Assembly (NCBI RefSeq): GCF_900101765.1
Contig: NZ_LT627735.1
Coordinates: 1,652,001 to 1,716,000, forward strand
Source: Nonlabens sp. Hel1_33_55
Lineage (GTDB): Bacteria; Bacteroidota; Bacteroidia; Flavobacteriales; Flavobacteriaceae
Direction: 5' to 3'
Length of the DNA: 64,000 nucleotides
In this document: positions 45,411 through 54,080 of the stretch, in pieces
Layout: every line of letters starts with the position of its first letter
Numbering within the stretch: the stretch's first letter is position 1
Position numbers and translations under genes: made by a program
Notes under the pieces: generated by a model
Databases searched by the model: none
The model's input: the letters and a program-made list of their open reading frames with translations, nothing else
What the model was told of the DNA's origin: nothing

Positions 45411-46043
45411 CTAACTTATAAACTCGACACTTTGTTCAAGAGGTAGTCTAACTTTCTTCATGCTGGCAAAAGGATCATCAGGACTGCGATGACCTACCGG
45501 TAGCATCAAGACAGATTTTAAATTTTTATTAGGCAAGTCCAATAATTCATCGATTTTTTGAGGCAAGAAACCTTCCATGGGACAGCTATCAATCTGCTCC
45601 TGTGCGCAAACATTCATTAGAGTACCTAATGTGATATACGCTTGATTGCGCGCCCATTGCTCTACCTCTTCTACTGCCATGTTATCAAACTTATCTGTCA
45701 ACTGATCCACAAAAGGCTGCAATACCTCATCACTGGTATCACGCACATCCTTCACTCTATTAAAATACTGTCGCACATAATCCTGATCCACGGCTGTAGT
45801 ACAAATAATAAGGACCGCAGCGGCATCGACTACCTGGCGTTGTCCAAAAGCCATGGGAACCATCTTCTCCTGCATTTCTTTATTGTGCACGACCATCAAA
45901 CGACAAGGTTGTAATCCATACGATGTTGCCGTAAGATTGAACGCGGCGGCTAGCATTTCCAGTTGTTCCGTCGTCATGCTTCTATTGGGATCAAAATTCT
46001 TTGTGGCGTACCTCCATTTAAGGTTTTCAATACTTTTCGTCAT
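45411..46043 (-). CDS. NAD(P)H-dependent nitroreductase
   Basis: A 210-residue FMN enzyme of the nitroreductase family (NfnB/NfsB-like). N-terminal KWRYATKNFDPNR is the FMN-binding region, AAAFNLTATSYGLQPCRLMV the family core, and QIDSCPMEGFLPQKIDELL a conserved C-terminal segment. It probably reduces nitro compounds or quinones in the cytoplasm. It is the intact paralogue of the truncated copy at 27879. Convergent with the DUF4249 gene. Confidence 0.92.
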   Translation of the reverse strand: MTKSIENLKWRYATKNFDPNRSMTTEQLEMLAAAFNLTATSYGLQPCRLMVVHNKEMQEKMVPMAFGQRQVVDAAAVLIICTTAVDQDYVRQYFNRVKDVRDTSDEVLQPFVDQLTDKFDNMAVEEVEQWARNQAYITLGTLMNVCAQEQIDSCPMEGFLPQKIDELLDLPNKNLKSVLMLPVGHRSPDDPFASMKKVRLPLEQSVEFIS

Positions 46044-46084
46044 CGCTTATCGTTATATTTGTGCTGTAAAGTTTAGGTAGAGTT

Positions 46085-46100
46085 CGCTTTCGCGAAAGCG
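46085..46100. repeat. 16-bp palindrome, perfect copy in intergenic DNA
   Basis: Exact consensus between the nitroreductase and SanA-like genes, in the presumed promoter region. Confidence 0.95.
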
Positions 46101-46192
46101 GAACAACCATCCATCATTTTACAACGATCAACAAAGGTAATCCCTATAATATTCATGCAGGTACAGATCGCGAAAACAGCCAGCGCAGATTT

Positions 46193-46849
46193 ATGAAAAG
46201 ACTACTTAACATTCTTGTGTTTCTAGTCGTTGCTGGTCTCATTGCTGTGGTTTTCCTACAGGTTTATGTGAATCAGACGGCTGCTCGCCACATCACTGAC
46301 AACATGGAGCAACTGGACGCCGCCTATACTGGGATCGTCCTGGGTGCGAGTGTGAGACCAGATAAAAGTTTATCACCCATTTTGAAAGATCGAGTGGATG
46401 CAGCGTTTCAAGCCTATAAACGTGGGAAGATCAAGAAATTCCTGTTGAGTGGTGACCACGGCCAGGTGGATTATGACGAGGTGAATGCCATGAAAACTTA
46501 TCTAAACAATAAAGGTGTTCCCAATAGTGATATTTTTCTGGATCATGCGGGATTTGATACTTATGATAGTATGATACGAGCCAAATCAATTTTTAAAGTC
46601 ACTGATGCCATTGTTTTTACGCAAAAATTCCACTTGCCACGGGCTATTTATTTAGGTCGCAATCTAGATCTGGATTTGAAAGGTTTTGCCGTCGATCCAG
46701 CTGACTATGAGCCATCATCACATTTGATACGCCGGGAATGGCTGGCTAATGTTAAAGCATGGACAGAAATCCACATTGAAAAGAAACCCACTTTTGAAGG
46801 TATTGCAATACCTATCACGGGAAGTAGCGCTCCTACACACGATCAATAA
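46193..46849 (+). CDS. SanA/YdcF-like (DUF218) envelope protein
   Basis: A 218-residue protein with one N-terminal membrane anchor (about 5-27) and a DUF218 domain. Family features are YTGIVLGASVRPDKSLSPIL, KRGKIKKFLLSGDHG and VFTQKFHLPRAIYLGRNL. SanA in enterobacteria affects envelope barrier function and vancomycin sensitivity at high temperature; the biochemical role is not settled. Stands alone. Confidence 0.88.
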   Translation: MKRLLNILVFLVVAGLIAVVFLQVYVNQTAARHITDNMEQLDAAYTGIVLGASVRPDKSLSPILKDRVDAAFQAYKRGKIKKFLLSGDHGQVDYDEVNAMKTYLNNKGVPNSDIFLDHAGFDTYDSMIRAKSIFKVTDAIVFTQKFHLPRAIYLGRNLDLDLKGFAVDPADYEPSSHLIRREWLANVKAWTEIHIEKKPTFEGIAIPITGSSAPTHDQ

Positions 46850-46946
46850 TTAAAGTTACCTTAACAGTATCGAGTTAACGGTTGTTAATTATTGGTAATT
46901 CTCGCTTTGTTGCTTCTATCTTTCTATATAACTAAAACAAGATATC

Positions 46947-47147
46947 ATGAGCGATAACAAACCACAGAAGAATAGCAATCAAGCAAATCCAAACGAAAAC
47001 GATACGCATCCCAATCCAGCTAATCCTAAAAGAGTCAGTAATAAGGAGCAGGCGATCAATCTTGAACACACACATGGCAAGGAAATAAATCATCAGGTCA
47101 AAGACAAAAGAGAGCATCATCAACCTAGAGATACTATCAAAGATTAG
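46947..47147 (+). CDS. Small hydrophilic, probably disordered protein
   Basis: A 66-residue protein of very biased composition: rich in Asn, Lys, His, Glu, Pro and Asp, with no hydrophobic segment (for example NSNQANPNENDTHPNPANPK). It is followed closely by a strong terminator, which supports a real transcript. Such small disordered proteins may be stress related, but I cannot assign a role. Confidence 0.6.
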   Translation: MSDNKPQKNSNQANPNENDTHPNPANPKRVSNKEQAINLEHTHGKEINHQVKDKREHHQPRDTIKD

Positions 47148-47170
47148 TCACAGGGGTTTTACATATTTAC

Positions 47171-47201
47171 AAACCGCACTATAATTAGTGCGGTTTTTTT
47201 T
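47171..47201 (+). terminator. Intrinsic terminator after the small disordered protein
   Basis: AAACCGCACT and AGTGCGGTTT form a 10-bp stem around ATAATT, followed by seven more T residues. Confidence 0.88.
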
Positions 47202-47233
47202 GAGCGCAATAATTAGAGTTTAAATAAAATCTT

Positions 47234-47241
47234 TATATTTG
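47234..47241 (+). promoter_or_regulatory. -7 box of tRNA-Ser
   Basis: TATATTTG followed by GCACCCGC, the same arrangement as before tRNA-Arg. The -33 box is not obvious. Confidence 0.55.
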
Positions 47242-47275
47242 CACCCGCAAAATGGATAACCGTTTTGCAATTTAA

Positions 47276-47360
47276 GGAGAAGTGGCAGAGTGGTCGAATG
47301 CACTGGTCTTGAAAACCAGCGAGGGTCACACCTCCAGGGGTTCGAATCCCTTCTTCTCCG
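47276..47360 (+). tRNA. tRNA-Ser (TGA)
   Basis: An 85-base class II tRNA: acceptor GGAGAAG/CTTCTCC, anticodon stem CTGGT/ACCAG with anticodon TGA at 47310-47312, a long variable arm (GAGGGTCACACCTC region) and T-loop TTCGAAT. Discriminator G; CCA not encoded. Confidence 0.96.
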
Positions 47361-47363
47361 CAT

Positions 47364-47397
47364 AAACCCTTGTAATCATTTGATTATAAGGGTTTTT
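47364..47397 (+). terminator. Intrinsic terminator after tRNA-Ser
   Basis: AAACCCTT and AAGGGTTT with inner TAATCA/TGATTA form a long stem, followed by a T-run. Confidence 0.85.
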
Positions 47398-47934
47398 AAT
47401 TTTCAGTTGACAAATTAGTTGACTAGTCTACTAAATATCACGCTCTTTTTCCTTCTTTCTAACAGAAAAGCTTAGTGTAATAATTATACTGGGCAATATA
47501 ATTTGTGGTCGCTAAATAGGCCTCTGATTTTAGCTTGTATCTACCTAAAAAAAATCTTTTATTTTTTTTTACACGATCAAACCACATTTTAGCATCTTAT
47601 ATAAAGGTTAATATCCTAATTGATTAGGCATGAAGTTGAATAATCTCAAAGGAAAAAAATGCACAATTTTTATTGCATTCAAATAATTTATACAAGTAAC
47701 TACTCTAATTAGCTAGTTTGTAGATCTAGATTTTTCGTACTTGATAATAAAATTAATTAGCTGTAGTTTCATTTAGCGAACCTAGATCCGGTCAAACATA
47801 AAACTAATTTGCACATTAAGATAAAGGGATTAAATCTATGATGTTGAGAAGAAGTACAGCTCTTGAATCATATTTATAGCTTTTTTTAAGGATTAGCAGA
47901 AACGGTTAAAATAATAGCATAATATTTTTTTACT
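47398..47934. other. AT-rich gap between tRNA-Ser and the copper-resistance block
   Basis: About 540 bp without a credible open frame, RNA or copy of the dispersed repeats. It marks the boundary between housekeeping DNA and the metal-resistance genes. I found no copy of the tRNA 3' end inside it. Confidence 0.5.
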
Positions 47935-47942
47935 TAATTTTG
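47935..47942 (+). promoter_or_regulatory. -7 box of the HYC_CC_PP gene
   Basis: TAATTTTG matches TAnnTTTG and ends six bases before the ATG at 47949; likely the first promoter of the copper block, with a very short or absent leader. Confidence 0.45.
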
Positions 47943-47948
47943 TACTAA

Positions 47949-48368
47949 ATGAAACAACTCATTCACAAATCAATGGCAATCCTTATGGCTTGCGTAGTCC
48001 TTATGACTACGATGTCATTTACTGTAGATATGCATTATTGTGGAGATACTTTAGTTGATTTCTCTTTTATCCAGTCTGCAAAAACTTGTGGTATGGAAAA
48101 AGTACAGACAAGTAAAGGATGTGAAAAGCCTATGCTTTCTGAAAAATCCTGTTGTTCTGATGAGCAAATAATCAAAGAAGGCAAAGACGACCTTAAAATA
48201 TCTTTTGACACACTTTCCTTCGAGCAGCAAACATTGATCGCTGCTTTTACCTATTCTTATATAAACCTTTTTGAAGGAACCGAATCTGAAGAAGTTCCTT
48301 TTGAAGATTACCCGCGACCCTTTGTCAAACGGGATGTGCAAGTGCTGCACCAGACTTTCTTAATTTGA
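47949..48368 (+). CDS. HYC_CC_PP family protein
   Basis: A 139-residue exported or membrane-anchored protein (hydrophobic residues about 9-27). The pattern that names the family is seen: MHYCGDTLVDFS (HYC), KSCCSDEQ (CC) and a C-terminal DYPRPFVKRDVQ segment near the PP position. Six cysteines suggest metal binding. The family is common in Bacteroidota next to RND metal-efflux genes, as here with cusA 108 bp downstream. Role probably periplasmic metal sensing or delivery, which is inference. Confidence 0.75.
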   Translation: MKQLIHKSMAILMACVVLMTTMSFTVDMHYCGDTLVDFSFIQSAKTCGMEKVQTSKGCEKPMLSEKSCCSDEQIIKEGKDDLKISFDTLSFEQQTLIAAFTYSYINLFEGTESEEVPFEDYPRPFVKRDVQVLHQTFLI

Positions 48369-48388
48369 TTTGTTAGATTTTTAGAATG

Positions 48389-48415
48389 AAGCCCAACAGC
48401 TACGCTGTCGTGGGC
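48389..48415 (+). promoter_or_regulatory. Strong hairpin between the HYC_CC_PP gene and cusA
   Basis: AGCCCA/TGGGCT (outer) and ACAGC/GCTGT (inner) stack into an 11-bp stem with a CG bulge and a TAC loop. No U-run follows, so a processing or stability element is more likely than a terminator. Confidence 0.55.
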
Positions 48416-48476
48416 TAAAACTCGTGTTTGCCATTTTATGCAACACGCAATTCCAAAACTCTAATAATCAAATGCT

Positions 48477-51400
48477 ATGCTGAATAAGAGCATTAAATTT
48501 CTCATAGAAAACAAACTTGTTGCCGTTCTACTGCTCGCCCTATTTGTGGGTTGGGGTGTGGTGAACGCACCCTTTAATTGGGAAACTGGATTTTTGCCTA
48601 CAGACCCAGTTGCCGTGGATGCCATACCTGATATTGGCGAAAACCAGCAGATTGTTTTTACCAAGTGGCAAGGGCGTTCGCCACAGGATATTGAAGACCA
48701 AATCACATATCCGCTTACCACTTCCCTTCTGGGTATTCCGGGCGTGAAAACCATCCGTAGTTCTTCTATGTTTGGGTTTTCCAGCATCTACATCATTTTT
48801 GAAGAAGACATTGAGTTCTATTGGTCACGCAGTCGCATACTCGAAAAACTGAACTCACTACCAGCAAACCTTTTACCCGATGGTGTCAACCCATCTTTAG
48901 GTCCAGATGCCACAGGATTGGGACAGATATTCTGGTACACGTTGGAAGGTCGTGATAAAGACGGAAACGTGACTGGCGGTTGGGATTTACAGGAATTGCG
49001 TAGCATACAGGATTACTATGTGAAGTACGGATTATCGTCTGCAAGTGGTGTTTCTGAAGTGGCTTCCATAGGTGGTTATGTTCAGGAATATCAAGTAGAT
49101 ATCGACCCAGAAAAAATGCGCCAGTACAATGTAAGTATGGGCGATGTGGTCAAAGCCGTAAAGCAAAGCAATCAAGATATAGGCGCACAAACGCTCGAAA
49201 TCAATCAAGCCGAATACCTCGTACGCGGATTGGGTTACGTCAAGTCCATAGCAGATATTGAAAATGCAGTTGTAGATTCTGAAAATTTCACTTCCATCCG
49301 CATCAAAGATGTGGCTAACGTCCATTTGGGGCCTGCTACCAGACGTGGTATTCTCGATAAGGAAGGGGCCGAAGTCGTAGGTGGTGTCGTAGTCGCTCGC
49401 TACGGTGCAAATCCGTTGGAAGTTATCAATAATGTCAAGGCGCAAATTGCCGAAATAAGCTCTGGACTTCCCACAAAAACTTTATCAGATGGTCGCATTT
49501 CGCAAGTTACCATTGTACCATTTTATGACCGGACAGAACTCATACAAGAAACGCTGGGAACGCTCAATGAAGCACTCACTTTGGAAATCCTAATTACCAT
49601 TTTGGTCATTATTATAATGGTTTTCAATCTGCGTGCATCCATCCTTATTTCAGGGTTGTTACCCGTAGCCGTTTTGATGGTTTTCATCACGATGAAGCTC
49701 TTTAATGTAGATGCAAATATCGTCGCACTTTCAGGTATTGCCATTGCCATCGGTACAATGGTGGACGTGGGCGTGATACTCGCCGAAAATATGATACGGC
49801 ACTTGGAAGATGAAAAGTTACGCCTTAATGAAAACGGTAAAGAATACACCACAAACGAAATCATCTACAACGCAACTGCCGAAGTTTCCGGCGCTATCCT
49901 TACGGCAGTTTTAACGACCATAATCAGTTTCCTACCAGTATTCACAATGATAGGTGCTGAAGGTAAACTATTCCGCCCGCTCGCCTTTACTAAAACAATG
50001 GCGCTCTCGGCATCGCTCATTATTGCGCTGTTTCTCATTCCACCCATTGCGGCATTCCTTTTCCGTAAGACGAATTTGCGTGAACGGACACAGTACGTCA
50101 TCAATGGCGCACTTGTTTTATTGGGAATTCTCGCCATCGTTTACGGCTTTTGGTTAGGACTAATTCTAATCGCCTTTGCCATCACATCATTTTTAAAGAT
50201 GCGCGGTACGCTTTCGCAAAAGCGCAAAAACCTGCTTGACATCATCATTTCATCTATTGCTATCGTAGTTTTATTAGCAGAATACTGGCGACCATTAGGC
50301 TTTGACCGAAGCATTGTTATGAACCTGATATTTGTTTCCATCATCTGTTTTGGACTGCTCGGTGTGTTCTCGATTTTTAGGATATACTATGCGCGTATTT
50401 TGCGATGGGCACTTCAGAACCGATATCTGTTCTTAATCATTCCGGCTACGGTGCTCACGTTGGGCATCATCATTATGCGCAACACAGGTAAGGAATTTAT
50501 GCCAGCACTCAATGAAGGTTCATTCTTATTGATGCCCACATCCTTACCGCACGCAGGCGTTGAAGAAAACAAACGTGTATTGCAACAGCTGGATATGGCG
50601 GTGGCAAGCATCCCAGAGATTGAAACTGTGGTGGGAAAAGCTGGAAGAACGGAAAGCGCACTCGACCCAGCACCACTTTCAATGTATGAGAATGTCATTC
50701 AGTATAAATCTGAATATATGCGCAATGCATCTGGCCAACGACAACGCTATAAAGTCAATGATGATGGATTGTTTGTACTGAAGAACGACAAATTCATTAT
50801 CAATCCGAACAACGAGATAGATGAAGATGCCAACTATGACGAAATATCGCTAAAAACTACTGCCACACGCGAAGACTTGATTGAAGATGAAGATGGCGAG
50901 TACTACCGAAATTGGCGACCAGACATCGAGAGTCCAGATGATATTTGGAACGAGATAGTTCGAGTAACCAAACTACCAGGCGTGACATCTGCACCCAAGT
51001 TGCAACCCATCGAAACACGTTTGGTAATGCTACAAACGGGAATGCGTGCGCCTATGGGCATCAAGGTAAAAGGTCCGGATTTAAAGTCCATAGAAAATTT
51101 TGGACTGCAACTGGAAGACATCTTGAAACAAGCCGAAGGCGTTAAAGAACAAGCTGTCTTTGCAGACCGTATCGTGGGCAAACCCTACTTGCTCATCGAT
51201 ATTAAGCGAGACCAATTGGCTCGCTATGGTATATCTATAATGGATGTGCAGGAAATACTTCAAGTGGCAGTTGGTGGTATGCCACTCACACAAACTGTGG
51301 AAGGTCGGGAACGCTATGCCGTTCGGGTTCGTCATCCACGAGAGCTACGGGCAAACCCAGACGACCTTAAAAACATCTACGTTCCCGTAGAAAAAGGCAG

Positions 51401-52229
51401 CCCTGTACCGCTGGGCGAATTGGTTGAAATTCGATACGAGCAAGGACCACAGGTCATTAAGAGTGAAGATACTTTTCTAATTGGCTATGTGCTGTTTGAT
51501 AAACTCGATGGCTTTGCCGAAGTAGATGTGGTGGAAAATGCCCAAGCCTTAATTCAAGAAAATATTGATAACGGTTCGCTGGTCGTACCACAAGGCGTGA
51601 GCTATCGCTTTACGGGAACCTATGAAAATCAGTTACGAGCAGAAAAAACGCTATCGGTTGTCGTACCGCTTTGTTTGCTGGTTATTTTCTTGATTTTGTA
51701 TTTCCAATTCAGGTCGGTTTCCACATCGCTTATGGTGTTTACCGCAATCGCCGTGGCCTTTGCTGGTGGCTTTATAATGATATGGCTATACGGACAAGAT
51801 TGGTTTTTCAATTTCGGCTTTTTTGGCGAAAATCTGCGGGATTTGTTCAATATGAAAACCATCAATTTAAGTGTAGCCGTTTGGGTAGGTTTTATCGCCC
51901 TATTTGGTATTGCTACGGATGATGGCGTGGTAATGGCCACCTATTTAGACCAATCTTTCAAAAGCAACGAACCAGACAATAAAAAGGGCATTCGTCTCGC
52001 CACTTTGGAAGCCGCAGGTAAACGTATTCGTCCGTGTTTGATGACTACTGTAACTACGGTACTGGCACTACTTCCCGTACTTACATCCACAGGCAAGGGA
52101 AGCGATATAATGATACCGATGGCGATACCCATTTTTGGCGGAATGATAATCGATGTTACGTCCTATTTCCTACTGCCAGTCTTATATAGCTGGAAAAAGG
52201 AATACCAGCTTAAAAAAGCAAACAGATGA
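48477..52229 (+). CDS. cusA: CusA/CzcA-family heavy-metal RND efflux pump
   Basis: A 1250-residue inner-membrane proton antiporter of the heavy-metal RND family. The opening DAIPDIGENQQIVFTKWQGR and SPQDIEDQITYPLTTSLLG is diagnostic, and twelve membrane segments fall in two groups (one near the N-terminus and about 355-660; the other at about 1070-1245). It is some 200 residues longer than E. coli CusA; an acidic insertion lies at about 745-815 (ENVIQYKSEYMR to EDEDGEYYRNW). It would pull Cu+/Ag+ from the periplasm and push it through the TolC-type partner. A 15/16 palindrome copy (50209) encodes TLSQKR. It overlaps the next gene by 4 bp. Confidence 0.93.
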   Translation: MLNKSIKFLIENKLVAVLLLALFVGWGVVNAPFNWETGFLPTDPVAVDAIPDIGENQQIVFTKWQGRSPQDIEDQITYPLTTSLLGIPGVKTIRSSSMFGFSSIYIIFEEDIEFYWSRSRILEKLNSLPANLLPDGVNPSLGPDATGLGQIFWYTLEGRDKDGNVTGGWDLQELRSIQDYYVKYGLSSASGVSEVASIGGYVQEYQVDIDPEKMRQYNVSMGDVVKAVKQSNQDIGAQTLEINQAEYLVRGLGYVKSIADIENAVVDSENFTSIRIKDVANVHLGPATRRGILDKEGAEVVGGVVVARYGANPLEVINNVKAQIAEISSGLPTKTLSDGRISQVTIVPFYDRTELIQETLGTLNEALTLEILITILVIIIMVFNLRASILISGLLPVAVLMVFITMKLFNVDANIVALSGIAIAIGTMVDVGVILAENMIRHLEDEKLRLNENGKEYTTNEIIYNATAEVSGAILTAVLTTIISFLPVFTMIGAEGKLFRPLAFTKTMALSASLIIALFLIPPIAAFLFRKTNLRERTQYVINGALVLLGILAIVYGFWLGLILIAFAITSFLKMRGTLSQKRKNLLDIIISSIAIVVLLAEYWRPLGFDRSIVMNLIFVSIICFGLLGVFSIFRIYYARILRWALQNRYLFLIIPATVLTLGIIIMRNTGKEFMPALNEGSFLLMPTSLPHAGVEENKRVLQQLDMAVASIPEIETVVGKAGRTESALDPAPLSMYENVIQYKSEYMRNASGQRQRYKVNDDGLFVLKNDKFIINPNNEIDEDANYDEISLKTTATREDLIEDEDGEYYRNWRPDIESPDDIWNEIVRVTKLPGVTSAPKLQPIETRLVMLQTGMRAPMGIKVKGPDLKSIENFGLQLEDILKQAEGVKEQAVFADRIVGKPYLLIDIKRDQLARYGISIMDVQEILQVAVGGMPLTQTVEGRERYAVRVRHPRELRANPDDLKNIYVPVEKGSPVPLGELVEIRYEQGPQVIKSEDTFLIGYVLFDKLDGFAEVDVVENAQALIQENIDNGSLVVPQGVSYRFTGTYENQLRAEKTLSVVVPLCLLVIFLILYFQFRSVSTSLMVFTAIAVAFAGGFIMIWLYGQDWFFNFGFFGENLRDLFNMKTINLSVAVWVGFIALFGIATDDGVVMATYLDQSFKSNEPDNKKGIRLATLEAAGKRIRPCLMTTVTTVLALLPVLTSTGKGSDIMIPMAIPIFGGMIIDVTSYFLLPVLYSWKKEYQLKKANR
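50209..50224. repeat. 16-bp palindrome, 15/16 copy in cusA
   Basis: CGCTTTCGCAAAAGCG, read as LSQKR. Confidence 0.85.
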
Positions 52230-53449
52230 AGAAATTAAAATATATACTGGTGTTCTTGTTTGTTTCCGCTTTCGCGAAAGCGCAACAATTACAATCCTAC
52301 ATTAAGGAAGCCGAAGCGAACAATCCAGAAATTCAAGCCTTTGAACTGCGCTATAATATTGCCGAAGAAAAGGTAAATGAAGCCAACTGGATTCCAAATA
52401 CCGAAGTGAGTGCCGGCTATTTTGTGAGTGAGCCTGAAACCAGAGTGGGCGCGCAACGAGCACGCATAGGTTTTAAACAGATGTTGCCTTGGTTTGGGAC
52501 AATTACTGCAAGGGAAAATTATGCCTCTTCCATGGCAGATGCAGAATATGTGGAAGTCACTATCGCAAAGCGTAAGTTGGCTTTACAGGTCGCTCAATCC
52601 TATTACATGTTATACTCCATAAGAGCTAAGCAAAAGGTACTTGACGAGAATATCCAATTGTTGGAAACCTATGAGCGACTAGCGCTCACATCAGTAGAAG
52701 TTGGTAAAGCCAGTGCGGTCGACGTTCTGCGATTGCAGATACGACAAAATGAGTTACAGCAACAAAAGGAAGTGCTGGAACAAGAGTTTGTTGCTACACA
52801 AATTTCATTCAATAACCTGCTCAACCAGGAAGAAAACACTTTAGTTGAAACTCCAATTATGATGGAGATCCCGACCGATGATCTTGTTTATAATATGGAA
52901 AATCTGGCCCTCAATCCTGAGTTGCTCAAGTACGATAAACTTTACGAATCTGTAACCCAATCGGAATTACTCAATCTACGGGAAGCGCAACCTATGTTTG
53001 GATTTGGCGTGGATTATTTGCCAGTAACGGGAAATGACAACTCGATGTTTAGCGATAATGGAAAGGACGTTTTGATGCCTATGGTGACCATGACGATTCC
53101 CATTTTCAACAATCGGTATAAATCCATCACAAAGCAGAATGAATTACGCCAACAAGAAATAGAATCCCAGAAAAGCAATCGATTGAATGTGCTGGAGTCC
53201 ACTTTCGCGAAAGCGAACTCCCAACGAAATCAAGCCAAGATAGCATTCCATACACAAGAAAAAAACTTGAAACAAGCTCGGGATGCGGAGCAGATATTAG
53301 TCAAGAGTTACGAGACTGGTACCATAGATTTTAACAATGTGCTGGACATTCAGGAATTGCAAATTAAATTTCAAATGAATCAGATCGCATCGATCCAGAT
53401 GTATTACGAGCAGCAAGCCATGATGAACTACTTAATAAACCAACCATGA
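52226..53449 (+). CDS. TolC-family outer-membrane factor (CusC-like)
   Basis: A 407-residue outer-membrane efflux protein. The signal peptide ends SAFAKAQ, the AFAKA being encoded by a perfect dispersed palindrome (52267-52282); a second copy (53200-53215) encodes STFAKANS in a helical barrel region. The long amphipathic helices (for example VDVLRLQIRQNELQQQKEVL) and the late NVLDIQELQIKFQ segment fit the OEP family. Coupled to cusA (ATGA overlap) and to the downstream regulator (ATGA overlap). It forms the exit duct of the tripartite copper pump. Confidence 0.9.
   Translation: MKKLKYILVFLFVSAFAKAQQLQSYIKEAEANNPEIQAFELRYNIAEEKVNEANWIPNTEVSAGYFVSEPETRVGAQRARIGFKQMLPWFGTITARENYASSMADAEYVEVTIAKRKLALQVAQSYYMLYSIRAKQKVLDENIQLLETYERLALTSVEVGKASAVDVLRLQIRQNELQQQKEVLEQEFVATQISFNNLLNQEENTLVETPIMMEIPTDDLVYNMENLALNPELLKYDKLYESVTQSELLNLREAQPMFGFGVDYLPVTGNDNSMFSDNGKDVLMPMVTMTIPIFNNRYKSITKQNELRQQEIESQKSNRLNVLESTFAKANSQRNQAKIAFHTQEKNLKQARDAEQILVKSYETGTIDFNNVLDIQELQIKFQMNQIASIQMYYEQQAMMNYLINQP
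52267..52282. repeat. 16-bp palindrome, perfect copy in the TolC-type signal peptide
   Basis: Exact consensus, read as AFAKA. Confidence 0.95.
53200..53215. repeat. 16-bp palindrome, 15/16 copy, second in the TolC-type gene
   Basis: CACTTTCGCGAAAGCG, read as FAKA. Confidence 0.9.
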
Positions 53450-54012
53450 TCAAGGATTTCTACATAAAAAACATGGTGTGCAACCGTTGTATCAAGGTGC
53501 TTAAAAATGAAATTGAGGCGCAGGAAATACGTTTGATTGAGATTGAGTTGGGCCGTGTACAATTGGATATTGAAAATGAGGGTCAACTCAAGGCTTTAGA
53601 AAACATCGCCATCAACAATGATTTTGAGATTATCGATTCGGCAGAAGATAGGATTACCGAGCAGGTCAAGATTCAACTATTGAAAATGCTGGAAGATTTA
53701 CCGCTTGACATGGATGGGAAATTGTCTGATTTATTGATGCAGAAAATGAATCAGGACTATTCCAAAATAAGCAAGGTTTTTTCATCCACCGAAGGTATTA
53801 CGATTGAGAAATATTTCATCAAACTGAAAATTGAAAAAGTCAAAGAACTCATCCAGACACAGCAACCAAATTTTACTGAAATAAGCCAAATGTTGAATTA
53901 TAGCCACATCAACCATTTAAGCCGCCAGTTTAAAAATGAAACAGGAATGAGCCTGACAGATTATAAAAACCAACAAATAAATCTTAGGAATTCTTTAGAC
54001 CAAATTATGTAG
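53446..54012 (+). CDS. AraC-type regulator with N-terminal metal-binding CxxC domain
   Basis: A 188-residue protein. Residues 1-65 look like a small ferredoxin-fold HMA domain (IKNMVCNRCIKVLKNEI, C12 and C15 in CxxC). Residues about 100-185 contain an AraC-type helix-turn-helix (ISQMLNYSHINHLSRQFKNE, then TGMSLTDYKN). The combination suggests a regulator that binds copper directly and controls the neighbouring efflux genes. It overlaps the TolC-type gene by 4 bp. The sensing role is inference from the CxxC motif and context. Confidence 0.85.
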   Translation: MIKDFYIKNMVCNRCIKVLKNEIEAQEIRLIEIELGRVQLDIENEGQLKALENIAINNDFEIIDSAEDRITEQVKIQLLKMLEDLPLDMDGKLSDLLMQKMNQDYSKISKVFSSTEGITIEKYFIKLKIEKVKELIQTQQPNFTEISQMLNYSHINHLSRQFKNETGMSLTDYKNQQINLRNSLDQIM

Positions 54013-54080
54013 ATACCATCCATAATTATGACACAACTTGCTGATTAACAATTTTAAGTTTGTAAGAAATAACCGAATAC

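Noticed and set aside
47398..47934. Attachment-site copy of the tRNA-Ser 3' end downstream of the tRNA
   Set aside because: I searched for CCCTTCTTCTCC-like sequence in the gap and to the window's right edge and did not find it.
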